A stretch of 64,000 nt of DNA from Acinetobacter sp. CFCC 10889 (GCF_003268395.1 NZ_LQXQ01000009.1:1-64000); one strand, 5' to 3'. Positions 27,798 to 37,431 are shown, counted from the first letter of the stretch. The notes: generated from the letters alone by a model not told the origin. Translations and numbers: made by a program.

Positions 27798-28789
27798 TTG
27801 AATCCTCCAAATATACCGAATCAGATTGATTTTCAAAAAGTTGCACTCGAAACCCTCAGTATCGAAGAGCATGCTTTAGAAGTCCTAGCATCTCAAATTG
27901 ATGAACGCTTTAGCCAAGCTTGTGAAATCATTTTACAGTGCAAAGGGCGTTTAGTGATCACAGGCATGGGTAAGTCAGGTCATATCGGACGTAAAATGGC
28001 GGCAACCTTTGCATCAACTGGTACGCCATCATTCTTTATGCATCCAGGGGAAGCAGGGCATGGCGACTTGGGTATGTTGGTCAAAGGCGATGTTTTAATT
28101 GCGATTTCCTATTCGGGCAAAAGCGATGAAATCATGATGTTGATGCCATTGATCAAGCATGTAGGTGTGCCTTTAATTACTATTAGTGGTCATGACAAAG
28201 GACCTATGCCGCAAATGCCGATGTGGCATTAACTTTGGGTGATATTCAAGAAGCGTGTCCGCTCGGTCTTGCGCCAACTTCAAGCACGACTGCGACTTTG
28301 GCATTGGGTGATGCGCTTGCCGTTGCCTTGTTGGAAGCACGTGGTTTTACCTCAGATGATTTTGCCCGTTCGCATCCTGCGGGTGCATTGGGTAAACGCC
28401 TGTTATTGCATGTCAAACATTTAATGCATACAGGTGAGGAGCTACCAAAAGTATCACCTGATACCCCAATGAATAAAGTATTGTATGAAATTTCCAATAA
28501 ACGCTTAGGTTTAACCACCATCGTGGATGAAAATGACACATTATTGGGTATTTTTACTGATGGTGATTTACGCCGTTTGATTGATAAACAACAAGGCTTT
28601 GATGTGAATTTGCCAGTATCTGATGTGATGATTCAACATCCTTCCACGATTTCGCAAGAGGCACGTGCAGTAGAAGCCTTAGAAAAAATGAATGAAAAGA
28701 AAATTAGTCAATTTATCGTGGTGGATGATGCCAATAAAGTGATTGGTGTGATTAGTATGCACGATTTAATTCAAGCAGGAGTAAACTAA
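27798..28789 (+). CDS. kdsD: Arabinose-5-phosphate isomerase (KpsF/GutQ family), one frameshift
   Basis: Converts ribulose 5-phosphate to arabinose 5-phosphate, the first step of Kdo synthesis for lipooligosaccharide. The SIS domain (GMGKSGHIGRKMAATFASTGTPSFF, then HPGEAGHGDLGM) is followed by two CBS domains. One A is missing in the run at 28213-28215: CCGCAAATGCC should read PQNADVALTLGDIQEACPLGL. Repaired, the protein has about 330 residues. The start is probably the TTG at 27798 (LNPPNIPNQIDF), with AGGTAA upstream; no ATG is available. It is first of five genes for Kdo and LPS transport with gaps of a few bases. Confidence 0.9.
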
Positions 28790-28792
28790 ACC

Positions 28793-29332
28793 ATGGCTTC
28801 TTATGTTTTATTGGAACAAGCACGTCATATTGAAGCGTTGGTTTTGGATGTAGATGGTATTTTAAGTGATGGTTTTGTCACCTTGACTAATTCAGGCGAT
28901 GAAATCAAATCTTTTGATATTCGTGATGGTTTAGGTATGAAATTGGTGCAGCAAGCAGGCATCAAAGTTATCATTATCACAGGTCGAAAAAGTAATATCG
29001 TTGAAAAACGTATGTCTGACTTAGGTGTAGACTTAGTGTATCAAGGGCGTGAAGACAAAGGTGTAGCTTTACGTGAAGCTTGTGCACAGCTCGCCATCGA
29101 CCCAGAAGATTGCCTCTATATGGGGGATGATTGGCCTGATCTATCTGCATTTGCTATTGCGGGGATGAAAGTCACTGTACCAAATGGTCATGTTGAGGTA
29201 CGCCGCCGTGCAGACCTTGTAACACAAGCAATGGGTGGGCGTGGAGCAGTGCGTGAAGTGTGTGATATGTTATTGATGTCAAAAGGCGTTTACCAAGAAC
29301 TCCTTGAAAAATTCACTTCAATCCCACATTAA
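28793..29332 (+). CDS. kdsC: 3-deoxy-D-manno-octulosonate 8-phosphate phosphatase
   Basis: 179 residues of the HAD superfamily C0 type, without cap domain. The catalytic motif LDVDGILSDG (both aspartates) is near residue 18, followed by TGRKSNIVEKR and the third motif YMGDDWPDL. It removes phosphate from Kdo-8-P to give Kdo. It starts 3 bases after the kdsD stop, so it is translationally linked. The length is normal. Confidence 0.93.
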   Translation: MASYVLLEQARHIEALVLDVDGILSDGFVTLTNSGDEIKSFDIRDGLGMKLVQQAGIKVIIITGRKSNIVEKRMSDLGVDLVYQGREDKGVALREACAQLAIDPEDCLYMGDDWPDLSAFAIAGMKVTVPNGHVEVRRRADLVTQAMGGRGAVREVCDMLLMSKGVYQELLEKFTSIPH

Positions 29333-29375
29333 TAATGCAGTCCTGTATTTAAATTCAGTATGTTGATGAGTCTTT

Positions 29376-29921
29376 ATGGATACTAAAGCGTTGTATGTCA
29401 CCGCAGTGCTGATTGCAGCAATCAGTGGTGGTTATTACTATTACAGTGGAAAAGGTAAAAAGTTGGATGCAGATGCTGCACAAAACATGACCTATTCTGC
29501 TGAGGGTATTCATGTCGTACAAACTGATGAAAATGGCAATTTACATGTGCGTGCAACGGTTGATCATTTAGAGCAAGATTTGAAACAAGAAACGTCAAAA
29601 TTTGCTAATTTAAATGCTTCGATGTATGAAAATAATCAGGTAAATTCCACATTTTATGCCAAACAAGCCAATGGTTATGAAGATAACCAAAAAGTCATTT
29701 TGACAGGTGAAGTGAAAGCGACAAAACTAGGTGAACAAGGGCAGTTGGTATTTTTAACTGATCAACTCACAGTTTATCCAAAAACTCATTTGTTAGAAAC
29801 CAATGAACAGGTGACTGTTACCGCACCTAATGCATCATTTATCAGCCAAGGTTTAAACGCAAATTTAACCACAGGTGAATACGAATTTTCACATATTCGA
29901 GGAAAGTATGTACCTAACTAA
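29376..29921 (+). CDS. lptC: LPS export ABC transporter periplasmic protein LptC
   Basis: 181 residues with a single N-terminal membrane anchor (YVTAVLIAAISGGYYYY) and a periplasmic beta-jellyroll (MTYSAEGIHVVQTDENGNLHVRATVDHLEQ... and GEVKATKLG). LptC joins the LptBFG ABC transporter to the LptA bridge. It lies between kdsC and lptA as in other gammaproteobacteria. Its 3' end overlaps the lptA start by 14 bases. Confidence 0.88.
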   Translation: MDTKALYVTAVLIAAISGGYYYYSGKGKKLDADAAQNMTYSAEGIHVVQTDENGNLHVRATVDHLEQDLKQETSKFANLNASMYENNQVNSTFYAKQANGYEDNQKVILTGEVKATKLGEQGQLVFLTDQLTVYPKTHLLETNEQVTVTAPNASFISQGLNANLTTGEYEFSHIRGKYVPN

Positions 29922-30474
29922 ATTTTTATCCCAACCACAAACTTTCCTAAAACAATCTTTGTGGTTTGCAGGTTTATGTTGTGTTTCAGCGGCATCATTT
30001 GCATTACCTTCTGACCGTAATCAAGCAATTTCATTGGTTGCAGATAAAGCAACATACAATGAACGTACAGGTGTGACCACCTATACAGGCAATGTTGTGA
30101 TTGAGCAAGGTACCATGAAGTTACAAGCAGCATCAATCGTGGCTCAGCTCAATAAAGACAAACAAATCAGTACCATCACTGCCAATGGTTCACCTGCAAA
30201 ATTCGAACAACAAGTGGATACAGCAAAAGGTATTGCACGTGGTCAAGCCCAAAAAATCGTGTATAACGCTGAAACAGGGATCATTAACTTGATTGGTAAT
30301 GCGTATTTAAATCAAAACGGTGCAAGCATTCGTAGTGGTACTTTAAAATACAGCATGAATAAAGGTGATATTGAGGCGAATGGCAGTGCTGGAACTTCAG
30401 GCACAAGCAATGGTCGTGTACAAATCATTATTCCACCGAATGCAAGTAAATCTTTCCCAGGGGCACGTGATTAA
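29908..30474 (+). CDS. lptA: LPS transport periplasmic bridge protein LptA
   Basis: 188 residues from the ATG at 29908, after GAGGAAAG inside the end of lptC. A signal peptide ([16 protein letters not shown]) is followed by the OstA-like beta-jellyroll: [28 protein letters not shown]. LptA oligomers form the periplasmic bridge that carries lipooligosaccharide to LptDE. Its stop overlaps the lptB start (TAATG). Confidence 0.92.
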   Translation: MYLTKFLSQPQTFLKQSLWFAGLCCVSAASFALPSDRNQAISLVADKATYNERTGVTTYTGNVVIEQGTMKLQAASIVAQLNKDKQISTITANGSPAKFEQQVDTAKGIARGQAQKIVYNAETGIINLIGNAYLNQNGASIRSGTLKYSMNKGDIEANGSAGTSGTSNGRVQIIIPPNASKSFPGARD

Positions 30475-31219
30475 TGACTGAAGCATCAAACCAACCGCAA
30501 ACCTTATGTATCAAACACTTGGCAAAAGTGTATAGCAAACGTTGGGTGGTAAAAGACGTTTCATTTAGTATGCAGAGTGGTCAGATTGTGGGACTACTTG
30601 GACCAAATGGTGCGGGGAAAACCACAAGTTTCTATATGGTGGTCGGTTTGGTGCGTATGGACAAAGGTGAAATTCATTTAGACAATGAAGACATCTCAGA
30701 CCTTGCTATGCACCAGCGGGCAAGAAAAGGCATTGGTTATTTACCACAAGAAGCGTCTATTTTTAGAAAATTGACCATTGCTGAAAATATCATGGCGATC
30801 TTGGAAACCCGTAAAGATTTAAATAAGCAGCAACGTCAACAACGCCTAAAAGAATTATTGGAAGATTTTAAAATCACTCATATTAAAGATTCTTTGGGTA
30901 TGAGTGTGTCGGGTGGTGAGCGCGCCGTGCGGAAATTGCCCGTGCTTTGGCAGCAGATCCAAAATTTATGTTGCTTGATGAACCTTTCGCTGGGGTCGAT
31001 CCAATTTCTGTCGGAGATATTAAAGATATTATTCGTCAGCTCAAAGGTCGTGGCATTGGTGTGTTGATTACCGACCATAACGTGCGTGAAACGTTGGCGA
31101 TTTGTGAACATGCCTATATTGTCAGTGAAGGTGCAGTGATTGCTGAAGGTACTCCAGAAGCTGTGTTGGCAAATGAAACAGTGCGTGAAGTTTATCTTGG
31201 TGATGATTTTACAGTGTAA
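30474..31219 (+). CDS. lptB: LPS export ABC transporter ATP-binding protein LptB, one frameshift
   Basis: 248 residues when repaired. Walker A GPNGAGKT is at residues 43-50, followed by [14 protein letters not shown] (Q-loop region). The signature reads MSVSGGER and then breaks: one C is missing at 30923-30925, where [29 protein letters not shown] is expected. Walker B and the H-loop (LITDHNV) follow in the shifted frame. It energises LPS extraction from the inner membrane. The break lies inside the ABC signature, so a real mutation would abolish function. LptB is normally essential, although some Acinetobacter survive without lipooligosaccharide. Confidence 0.93.
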
Positions 31220-31244
31220 GTACTTTACATTGTATCGAATGATG

Positions 31245-31272
31245 AAAGAGAGCTAGATGCTCTCTTTTTTAT
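31245..31272 (+). terminator. Terminator of the kds-lpt operon
   Basis: A 9-bp perfect stem (AAAGAGAGC with GCTCTCTTT), a 5-base loop and a T run. Confidence 0.85.
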
Positions 31273-31368
31273 TTTTTTATTCAAACTCTTACAAATAAAA
31301 CAGATTACAGCATTCAAAATAAAATAGGTTATACTGCTGATTGATTGACGATTTCATCTATTAAATTT

Positions 31369-31965
31369 ATGCCATTTACGCTTGCTACTGAAGTTTTTTT
31401 TGAAGAAGACATTAAAAAAAGTCGTTTTCAAGCCATTGCTGCTCCTGTTGAAAATGAGCAAGCAGTGAAAGACTTTTTAGAAAAACATTTAGATGTATCA
31501 ACAACACATCAATGTTGGGCATGGAAAATAGGTCATAACGTTCGATTTAATGATGATGGTGAGCCATCAGGTACAGCAGGTCGACCGATTTTAGCTACTA
31601 TCGAAGGCAATGAACTGACCAATACTATTGTGTTGGTAAATCGTTGGTATGGTGGCATTAAGCTGGGTACAGGTGGTTTGGTACGTGCCTATGGTGGCTC
31701 GGCAGGACAATGTTTACTTTTGGCGGAAAAAATTGAACTGATAGAAAAAAAAGATGTACATTTTCAATGTTTGTTTAATGAATGGTCAATCTTTCAATAT
31801 GAATTAAATCAACAAGGCATTGAGTTTACTGAACAATATCATGCTGATGGTGTTGAGGTTGTTGCACGTTTGCAAGTACATCAAATCATACCTTTAGCTG
31901 AAAAAATCCAACATGTCACACGTGGACGAGAAAATTTAAAAGTCATGGATGATGAAAATGACTGA
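31369..31965 (+). CDS. YigZ/IMPACT family protein
   Basis: 198 residues from the ATG at 31369. The conserved UPF0029 block is present: KKSRFQAIAAPVENEQAV, HQCWAWKIG, NDDGEPSGTAGRPIL and NRWYGGIKLGTGGLVRAY. The E. coli homologue is YigZ; the eukaryotic relative IMPACT regulates translation. The bacterial role is not settled. It overlaps the next gene by 17 bases, so the two are co-expressed. Confidence 0.85.
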   Translation: MPFTLATEVFFEEDIKKSRFQAIAAPVENEQAVKDFLEKHLDVSTTHQCWAWKIGHNVRFNDDGEPSGTAGRPILATIEGNELTNTIVLVNRWYGGIKLGTGGLVRAYGGSAGQCLLLAEKIELIEKKDVHFQCLFNEWSIFQYELNQQGIEFTEQYHADGVEVVARLQVHQIIPLAEKIQHVTRGRENLKVMDDEND

Positions 31966-32572
31966 AGAGCGTTTATTAAAATATCGTGAGCAACATAAGC
32001 ATCGTTTAAATTATATGCCGTGGTTGTACTATTCACTTAAGCCCAAAAATCGTGTTTGGGCAGAGCAATGGCAACAGGAATATCAGCAATATTTAATGGA
32101 TATGGAAACTGTTGAAATTGGTGAAAACTGTTTTATTTCACCTTTAGCACATATTTTTGCTGAGCCTGGACGCACGATCAAGATCGGTGATAATACTTTT
32201 ATCGCAGCAGATTGCACTTTGCATGGTCCGTTAGAGATTGGCAATGAAGTGGCGATTAATCATCATTGTATTTTGGATGGTGGGCGTGTTGGGATCAAAC
32301 TACATGATCAGGTACGTATCGCAGCGTATTGTCATTTATATGCTTTTGATCATGGTATGGATTTAAATCAGCCTATTTATCAACAAGCTGTGACTTCAAA
32401 AGGCATTGAAATCGGCAAAGATGTTTGGTTGGGTGCACATGTTGGGATCAAAGATGGCATTTCAATTGGTGCTCATGCAGTAGTCGGAATGAATAGTATG
32501 GTGACTAAAAATATTGCTGAAAGAGAAATAGTTGTCGGAAATCCTGCACGTTTTATTCGATACCGTGACTAG
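31949..32572 (+). CDS. Left-handed beta-helix acyltransferase (hexapeptide repeat)
   Basis: 207 residues. Hexapeptide turns run from about residue 50 to the end (VEIGENCFISPLAHIFAEPG, IKIGDNTFIAADCTL, LEIGNEVAINHHCIL, IEIGKDVWLGAHVGI, ISIGAHAVVGMNSMV), ending in the common VVGNPARFIRY. This is the maa/WbbJ type of acetyltransferase; the H in AFDHG may be catalytic. Acceptor unknown. It starts inside the yigZ-like gene. Confidence 0.82.
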   Translation: MMKMTEERLLKYREQHKHRLNYMPWLYYSLKPKNRVWAEQWQQEYQQYLMDMETVEIGENCFISPLAHIFAEPGRTIKIGDNTFIAADCTLHGPLEIGNEVAINHHCILDGGRVGIKLHDQVRIAAYCHLYAFDHGMDLNQPIYQQAVTSKGIEIGKDVWLGAHVGIKDGISIGAHAVVGMNSMVTKNIAEREIVVGNPARFIRYRD

Positions 32573-32704
32573 ATTATCATTTTGTACAAATTCGCTATAT
32601 TTTAATGAAATTAATTACATGATCATGCCCAAAGCATAAAAAAGTTATGTTACTTTTATAGATAAGAAAGAGACCTAGGGCTGTCATGCCAGAGAGAGGC
32701 GACT

Positions 32705-33547
32705 ATGAAACGTGTAATAGCATGTATTGATTCTTCACCTTGCATTAATGCATTGGCAGAGGCTGCGGCATGGATTGCCCAAAAAACTCAACGAGAATTA
32801 GTGCTTTTACAAGTGCTTGACTATTATCCTGCGAGTTATCACTTAGGCGAAATCAGTGGTGTCATTGGTTTTGAAAGTAATGCGATGTTACTGAAAGAAC
32901 TTGCTGAGCTAGAGCAGAAACAAAGTGAATTGGCACTGGATTATAGTAATAATCTCTTAAAACATATTTCTGAAATGATTCAACAAAAATATGCTATCAC
33001 TCCTACACAGATCCAAGAAAAAGGTGATTTTCTTGAACAAGGCTTTAGTGTCCTACGTGAAGATGACTTTGTGGTGATTGGTCGAGTTGGTGAACGTTCT
33101 GCAGAAAAAAATAAAGCCATGGGCAGTAATGTCGAAAACTTTATTCGTGGTGCAAAATGTACTGTGCTAACAGTTGGTGCCAACTTTAAAGCACCAACAC
33201 GCTTTATTTTTGCTTATGAATATTCAGAAACCTGTCAGAAAATGCTCGAACGTGTGGCGAAAAGTGATTTACTACGTCAATTACAATGCCATTTACTTTA
33301 TGTTGGAGACCATCCAGAGATCTTAAATGAACCTGCAAATCGTTTAAAAGAAGCAGGTTTAGATGTAGTGATTGAGTATCGTTATGGTGATGTGGCTGAA
33401 AATATTTTAGACTATCAAAATCAACATCAGATTCAATTGATTGTTTTAGGTGCATTTAGTCACAGTAAAATTCATCAGTTTTTCTTAGGCAGTGTCACCA
33501 CAACCATTTTTCGTAATGCCAATGTACCGCTTTTGGTGGTGAAATAA
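32705..33547 (+). CDS. Tandem universal stress protein (two UspA domains)
   Basis: 280 residues with two UspA folds. The first starts RVIACIDSSPCINALAEAAAWIA and the second TRFIFAYEYSETCQKMLERVA. The ATP-binding type motif is in the second domain, LGAFSHSKIHQFFLGSVTTTIFRNANVPLLVV. A GAGAGGCG ribosome site precedes the start. Such proteins accumulate in stress or stationary phase. It is a single-gene unit. Confidence 0.88.
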   Translation: MKRVIACIDSSPCINALAEAAAWIAQKTQRELVLLQVLDYYPASYHLGEISGVIGFESNAMLLKELAELEQKQSELALDYSNNLLKHISEMIQQKYAITPTQIQEKGDFLEQGFSVLREDDFVVIGRVGERSAEKNKAMGSNVENFIRGAKCTVLTVGANFKAPTRFIFAYEYSETCQKMLERVAKSDLLRQLQCHLLYVGDHPEILNEPANRLKEAGLDVVIEYRYGDVAENILDYQNQHQIQLIVLGAFSHSKIHQFFLGSVTTTIFRNANVPLLVVK

Positions 33548-33568
33548 ACACTTACTGCCTTAGACTTA

Positions 33569-33604
33569 AAAGATGGCATAATTGAAAAAAACCATGTCAT
33601 CTTT
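33569..33604 (+). terminator. Possible terminator hairpin after the stress-protein gene
   Basis: An 11-bp stem with one G-T pair (AAAGATGGCAT with ATGTCATCTTT) and a 14-base A-rich loop, 22 bases after the stop. There is no T tract. Confidence 0.4.
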
Positions 33605-33741
33605 GATCTGAAAATCTCAGAAATAAGATGAATTGACTTGATTTTGTAATAAAACTTAAAAATATTTTAGGTTGGGGTTTTATTGTTTAAAAAATAAACT
33701 TTAAATAAAAGTTATTTAAATTCAGTGATTTGTTGTGTTTT

Positions 33742-33790
33742 AAATAAGTTATCCACAGAACTACAAACAGCTTTAGTGGATAACTTATTT
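33742..33790. repeat. 15-bp inverted repeat containing opposed DnaA-box-like sequences
   Basis: AAATAAGTTATCCAC and GTGGATAACTTATTT are perfect arms around a 19-base spacer. The left arm continues into a consensus DnaA box TTATCCACA (33749-33757); the opposite strand of the right arm reads TTATCCACT, one mismatch. It sits in the AT-rich 334-bp gap 33548-33881, where no gene is seen. Confidence 0.5.
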
Positions 33791-33881
33791 TAAACTTTGA
33801 TACAAAATTTAAGGTTTTATCCTGATTTTGTATGGTGAAGAGATTAATTAGAAAAATGTATTTATTAAGATGAAAAAACGA

Positions 33882-34547
33882 TTACTTGACAATTGCAATC
33901 GCAAAACCATCATGTCCTTTGCTACCGACAGTTTGTAGCGCAGTACATGATAAAATTTTTGGATGATTTTGCATGGCACGATATATTTCACGAATGCCTT
34001 CAATGCTTGGTTTGACATTTTCAGGATCTAAAATATCGCCTGCACGGATCACATTGTCCAAAACAATGATCGTTCCCGAATGTGATAAATTTAAACTTAA
34101 CTCTAAATATTCAGGATAGCTTTGTTTGTCTGCATCGACAAAAATAAAGTCAAAGGCTTCGGTATCAGCAGGTAAGGCTTTTAAAATATCAGCTGCACGA
34201 CCAACTCTGAGATCAATTGTTTGAGGTAGTTTTGCATTGTCAATATTTTCCTGTCCCAAAGCGGCATGAGTATCTCGACCTTCGATCGTTAAGATGTAGC
34301 CATCCTTAGGTAGGGCACGTGCTAACCACATGGTGCTATATGCTGCAAAAGTGCCTAACTCTAAAACCCGTTTGCATTTATTCATTTGAATTAGCATTTG
34401 CAGCAGCATACCTTGATTTGGCGCCACTGCCAAATGATCAGGAAAGCCACGTTCATCTGTATGCTTGAGCGTTTGAGTGAGAATAGGATCTTCTGGAATT
34501 AAATGTGATTCGATATAAGTATCGATGTCTGACCACATTTGTTGCAT
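33882..34547 (-). CDS. SAM-dependent O-methyltransferase (class I, catechol-O-MT/caffeoyl-CoA-MT family)
   Basis: 221 residues. SAM motif I is VLELGTFAAYSTMWLARALP, with LTIEGRD for the acidic residue contacting the ribose. The metal-binding DFIFVDADKQSYPEYL and VLDNVIRAG blocks are typical of the Mg-dependent family. The acceptor is probably a small ortho-diphenol or similar, not determinable from sequence. It is a single gene with no clear operon partner. Confidence 0.87.
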   Translation of the reverse strand: MQQMWSDIDTYIESHLIPEDPILTQTLKHTDERGFPDHLAVAPNQGMLLQMLIQMNKCKRVLELGTFAAYSTMWLARALPKDGYILTIEGRDTHAALGQENIDNAKLPQTIDLRVGRAADILKALPADTEAFDFIFVDADKQSYPEYLELSLNLSHSGTIIVLDNVIRAGDILDPENVKPSIEGIREIYRAMQNHPKILSCTALQTVGSKGHDGFAIAIVK

Positions 34548-34670
34548 ATTATTTCACCTGAATAAGATTGGCAATTTTGAACTAGCTGCATTTTAAACTT
34601 TTGAGCGTAGAGTGCAATTCTAGTTGATCTTTTTCAGTAGGGAATTAGCTTTTTCAAGATGTAAATATCA

Positions 34671-34693
34671 AAAAAGAGGTCTGTTGACCTCTT
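34671..34693 (-). terminator. Terminator of the minus-strand M15-like lipoprotein gene
   Basis: On the minus strand AAGAGGTC and GACCTCTT form an 8-bp stem with a tetraloop, followed by a T run (AAAAA on the plus strand). Confidence 0.75.
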
Positions 34694-34709
34694 GATTGTT
34701 TCGTTAAAT

Positions 34710-35432
34710 TTAGAAATTACACATTGAACTGTTACGACTGTGATCAGGTCCCCAAGTACGATAACCTTGTGTATCAATATGAATTTGACCTGTTGCATAT
34801 AAGCCTAAGCCCATATTAAAGTTTTGACCATACTGTGACCAAAACTGACACAGTTTAAATTTGGTATTTTCAATATAAGCATAATCTTGTGCTTGTGGGT
34901 AAGCTGGTCCAATTCGGAAGTCGATGGCAGAGTTAAACAAATGGCGAGATGAACCTGCACCACCCGCACATTGATTTAGGGGTAAATCGCGATAAACTGA
35001 AGTGACTTCAAAGTCGGTTAAGACCTTAGATGCGACTAGGTATTTAAATACACGTAGGGTAGGGACTTGGTTTGCCCAAACTTCGCGACTGGGAATCATA
35101 TATTCAGAACGACCACATTTTTGCCAATCACGTGCAGTTTTAAATAACTCAAAACTTGGGATGATATTGCCCACATTATTCTGTTCTAAATAACGTTCAT
35201 ATTCACGTGCACGGGCTTGGTTATCACCTTGCATTAGCCAATAGCGATAAGATGCAGGCATGACTTTTTGTGGCACAGTATGTTGCACAACTACTTTTTC
35301 TTGTGGAATATAAATACGTTGGCTTTGTGTAGGTGTTCCGATGGTCTGACCTTTTTGAGGGGTGGATGTACATCCGATCATCATCATTGGAACTATGCTG
35401 ATGGCTAAAAAGCCCTTCAAAATATCTTTCAT
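34710..35432 (-). CDS. Putative lipoprotein with D-Ala-D-Ala carboxypeptidase-like (peptidase M15) domain
   Basis: 240 residues from the ATG at 35432. The signal peptide ends in a lipobox, MMMIGC (lipidated Cys at about residue 21). The mature part has the M15-type zinc pattern: SVYRDLPLNQCAGGAGSSRHLFNSAIDFRIG (H and D), and later QIHIDTQGYRTWG (H-x-D). The family cleaves D-Ala-D-Ala bonds in peptidoglycan. A proline-rich, Gln-rich linker follows the lipid anchor. It is probably anchored in the outer membrane facing the periplasm. No partner gene. Confidence 0.75.
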   Translation of the reverse strand: MKDILKGFLAISIVPMMMIGCTSTPQKGQTIGTPTQSQRIYIPQEKVVVQHTVPQKVMPASYRYWLMQGDNQARAREYERYLEQNNVGNIIPSFELFKTARDWQKCGRSEYMIPSREVWANQVPTLRVFKYLVASKVLTDFEVTSVYRDLPLNQCAGGAGSSRHLFNSAIDFRIGPAYPQAQDYAYIENTKFKLCQFWSQYGQNFNMGLGLYATGQIHIDTQGYRTWGPDHSRNSSMCNF

Positions 35433-35535
35433 TCTATATGTGTACTTGTGAATTAACACACTATTTTATTCTAATTTTTAGGAGAGAATCTGTATAAATT
35501 GCAAACAAATGTACAAATACAGTTGAGCGTATAAA

Positions 35536-35560
35536 AAAAGATCAGCTAGGCTGATCTTTT
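35536..35560 (-). terminator. Terminator of fdxA
   Basis: An 11-bp perfect stem (AAAAGATCAGC with GCTGATCTTTT), a 3-base loop and, on the minus strand, a T run. Confidence 0.8.
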
Positions 35561-35566
35561 TATGCA

Positions 35567-35890
35567 TTATTTTTCTAAATATTGCAGTTTGTCTGGTTTA
35601 CCGTTCCAGTCTTCACGGTCTTCAGGCTGATCACCAATTTGTGTGATATTCGGCCATTTTTCAGCAAGTTCTGCATTGAGTTCAATAAAGACTTCTTGAC
35701 CTTCTGGTAACTCATCTTCTGAGAAGATTGCATTTGCTGGGCATTCTGGTTCACATAATGCACAGTCAATACATTCATCTGGATTGATGACGAGGAAGTT
35801 TGGTCCTTCATAGAAGCAGTCTACAGGGCATACTTCTACGCAGTCTTGGTATTTACACTTAATACAATTTTCAGTGACAACAAAGGTCAT
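35567..35890 (-). CDS. fdxA: Ferredoxin with 3Fe-4S and 4Fe-4S clusters
   Basis: 107 residues, the usual FdxA length. Cysteines C9, C12, C17, C21 and C25 and then C40, C43, C46 and C50 fit the seven-iron ferredoxin pattern: C9, C17 and C50 for the 3Fe-4S cluster; C21, C40, C43 and C46 for the 4Fe-4S cluster. The C-terminal 50 residues are the typical acidic tail. A soluble electron carrier of unknown partner. Single gene with its own terminator. In Acinetobacter and Pseudomonas fdxA often lies near mutS; here mutS is 7 kb away. Confidence 0.95.
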   Translation of the reverse strand: MTFVVTENCIKCKYQDCVEVCPVDCFYEGPNFLVINPDECIDCALCEPECPANAIFSEDELPEGQEVFIELNAELAEKWPNITQIGDQPEDREDWNGKPDKLQYLEK

Positions 35891-36234
35891 GGCGTCAGCT
35901 ACCTAAAAATATGGTTCTAATTAATAATGGTCTATTTTAGGCAAAAAAGGGTGCAAGTAACAATTGCTTTTATTGATATTTGTTATATAAATGGCTGCTA
36001 AATTAACTATAAAACCAATAAGCTGTATTTTTTTTACTCAAAAATGTAAAGTTTGTGGCTAAAATGACTTTAATAGCAATAATTCAGCATTGTTTAGCTG
36101 AATTTATTGGAAGTGGTTTAACTCGATTTACAATGTTCGAATATGAGATTGATAGAAAAAATCAGCGATAGTTAAAATGTAGTTACTTTTTGATAAATTG
36201 TTAAAAATATTTCAAATTAAAAAAAGAGATTCGT
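35891..36234. other. Intergenic region between divergent fdxA and the HExxH protein gene
   Basis: 344 bases, AT-rich. I see no gene, hairpin or clear operator. It must contain both divergent promoters. An AAAGAGAT ribosome site precedes the ATG at 36235. Confidence 0.5.
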
Positions 36235-37233
36235 ATGAAAATACAAATATATAGTACTTTATTTACAAGTATCTTGTGCTGTATGCAAGTCAGTGCAGCA
36301 TCTATATGTAATACACCAAAATCGACTTTATCTGCTTTAGATCGTGTGTATAAATCCAATCAATTTAGAATTTATTATTCCTCTCAGGTTGATAATGAGC
36401 ATTATATTCCAGATCAGACTGATTTAAACCATAACCAAATTCCTGATTATGTTGAAAATATTGCGATACAGGCAAATGCAACTACAGATGCATTAACTGT
36501 TTTAGGTTTTAAACATCCTTTACAAAGTGCACGTTATAAAAATGTTGCACATTATATTGATATTCATGTGTTGAAAATGTCTGGGAATGGCGTTGCATAT
36601 GAACTTCCAAGTCATTGGATAAATAAAGCGTCAAAAGAAAATAAATGTGCGTTGCTATTGGTTATTCGACATAATTTAGAGGGTTTTCCTCGTAATAATT
36701 GGACTACAGTAACACATGAGATTTTTCATCTTTACCAATATGGTTATAGCCAGTTTAAAGGTGGATGGTATTTGGAGGGGATGACTAATTTAATGGAAAG
36801 GCTGTTAAAACAAGGAACACAGGGTGGAAATGGTTTAACTCCTTTGCCAAGCATATCAAGTGAATTGGAGCAAAAAGTTTATAATGTGCCCTATAATCAT
36901 CTTTGGCATCGTTTGGCAGTATTGTCGGATCAAACTGATGGGCAATTAAGTTTGCCGAAAAGTTTGTTGAACCGTACTTATCTCGATGGAAGTAAAGTGT
37001 TTAAAGATGACAAATTAAAAGGGCATGCATTTATTAAAACCTTATTAGAAAATATGGATACGATGAGTCACCAACTTTCAAAAGAAAATAATTGGGATCA
37101 ATATAACTGGGCAGAAACAGCGCAACAAGCACCAAGTAATCGTGCTTATATGCTGAATATGATCCAAAAAACGATGCATCAGTTTGAAATGAATCAAACA
37201 TTAGAACAACAAAATTTTTTAAAATTAAAATAG
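36235..37233 (+). CDS. Secreted HExxH-containing protein, putative zinc metallopeptidase, function unknown
   Basis: 332 residues. An N-terminal signal peptide (STLFTSILCCMQVSAA) is followed by DLNHNQIPDYVENIA, which resembles a calcium-binding D-x-N-x-N loop. HEIFH in VTHEIFHLYQYG then has a downstream E in WYLEGMTNLMER, 16 residues after the second H. This is a gluzincin-like HExxH...E arrangement. I do not recognise the family beyond this. It is probably secreted or periplasmic. The next gene is a TonB-dependent receptor, 252 bases on, but it has its own regulatory region, so a link is not shown. Confidence 0.65.
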   Translation: MKIQIYSTLFTSILCCMQVSAASICNTPKSTLSALDRVYKSNQFRIYYSSQVDNEHYIPDQTDLNHNQIPDYVENIAIQANATTDALTVLGFKHPLQSARYKNVAHYIDIHVLKMSGNGVAYELPSHWINKASKENKCALLLVIRHNLEGFPRNNWTTVTHEIFHLYQYGYSQFKGGWYLEGMTNLMERLLKQGTQGGNGLTPLPSISSELEQKVYNVPYNHLWHRLAVLSDQTDGQLSLPKSLLNRTYLDGSKVFKDDKLKGHAFIKTLLENMDTMSHQLSKENNWDQYNWAETAQQAPSNRAYMLNMIQKTMHQFEMNQTLEQQNFLKLK

Positions 37234-37431
37234 GGTTATTGACATTTGTTGGCTAAAAAATAGCAAGATAGTAAAATGGCGGATTTGACTAGCAAGTGCC
37301 ATAGTATAAAACCCAATCATACTTTCTTGAGTTCATATATTTGCATGGATTCGATGATTTTTATCATAGAGCAATAGACCCTTATTAAAAAATGTACATA
37401 TTTTGAATAAATTCTATAAATTTGTTGCGAT

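Noticed and set aside
33742..33790. Replication origin
   Set aside because: One consensus box and one near-match only, with no dnaA/dnaN genes, no further boxes and no 13-mer cluster.
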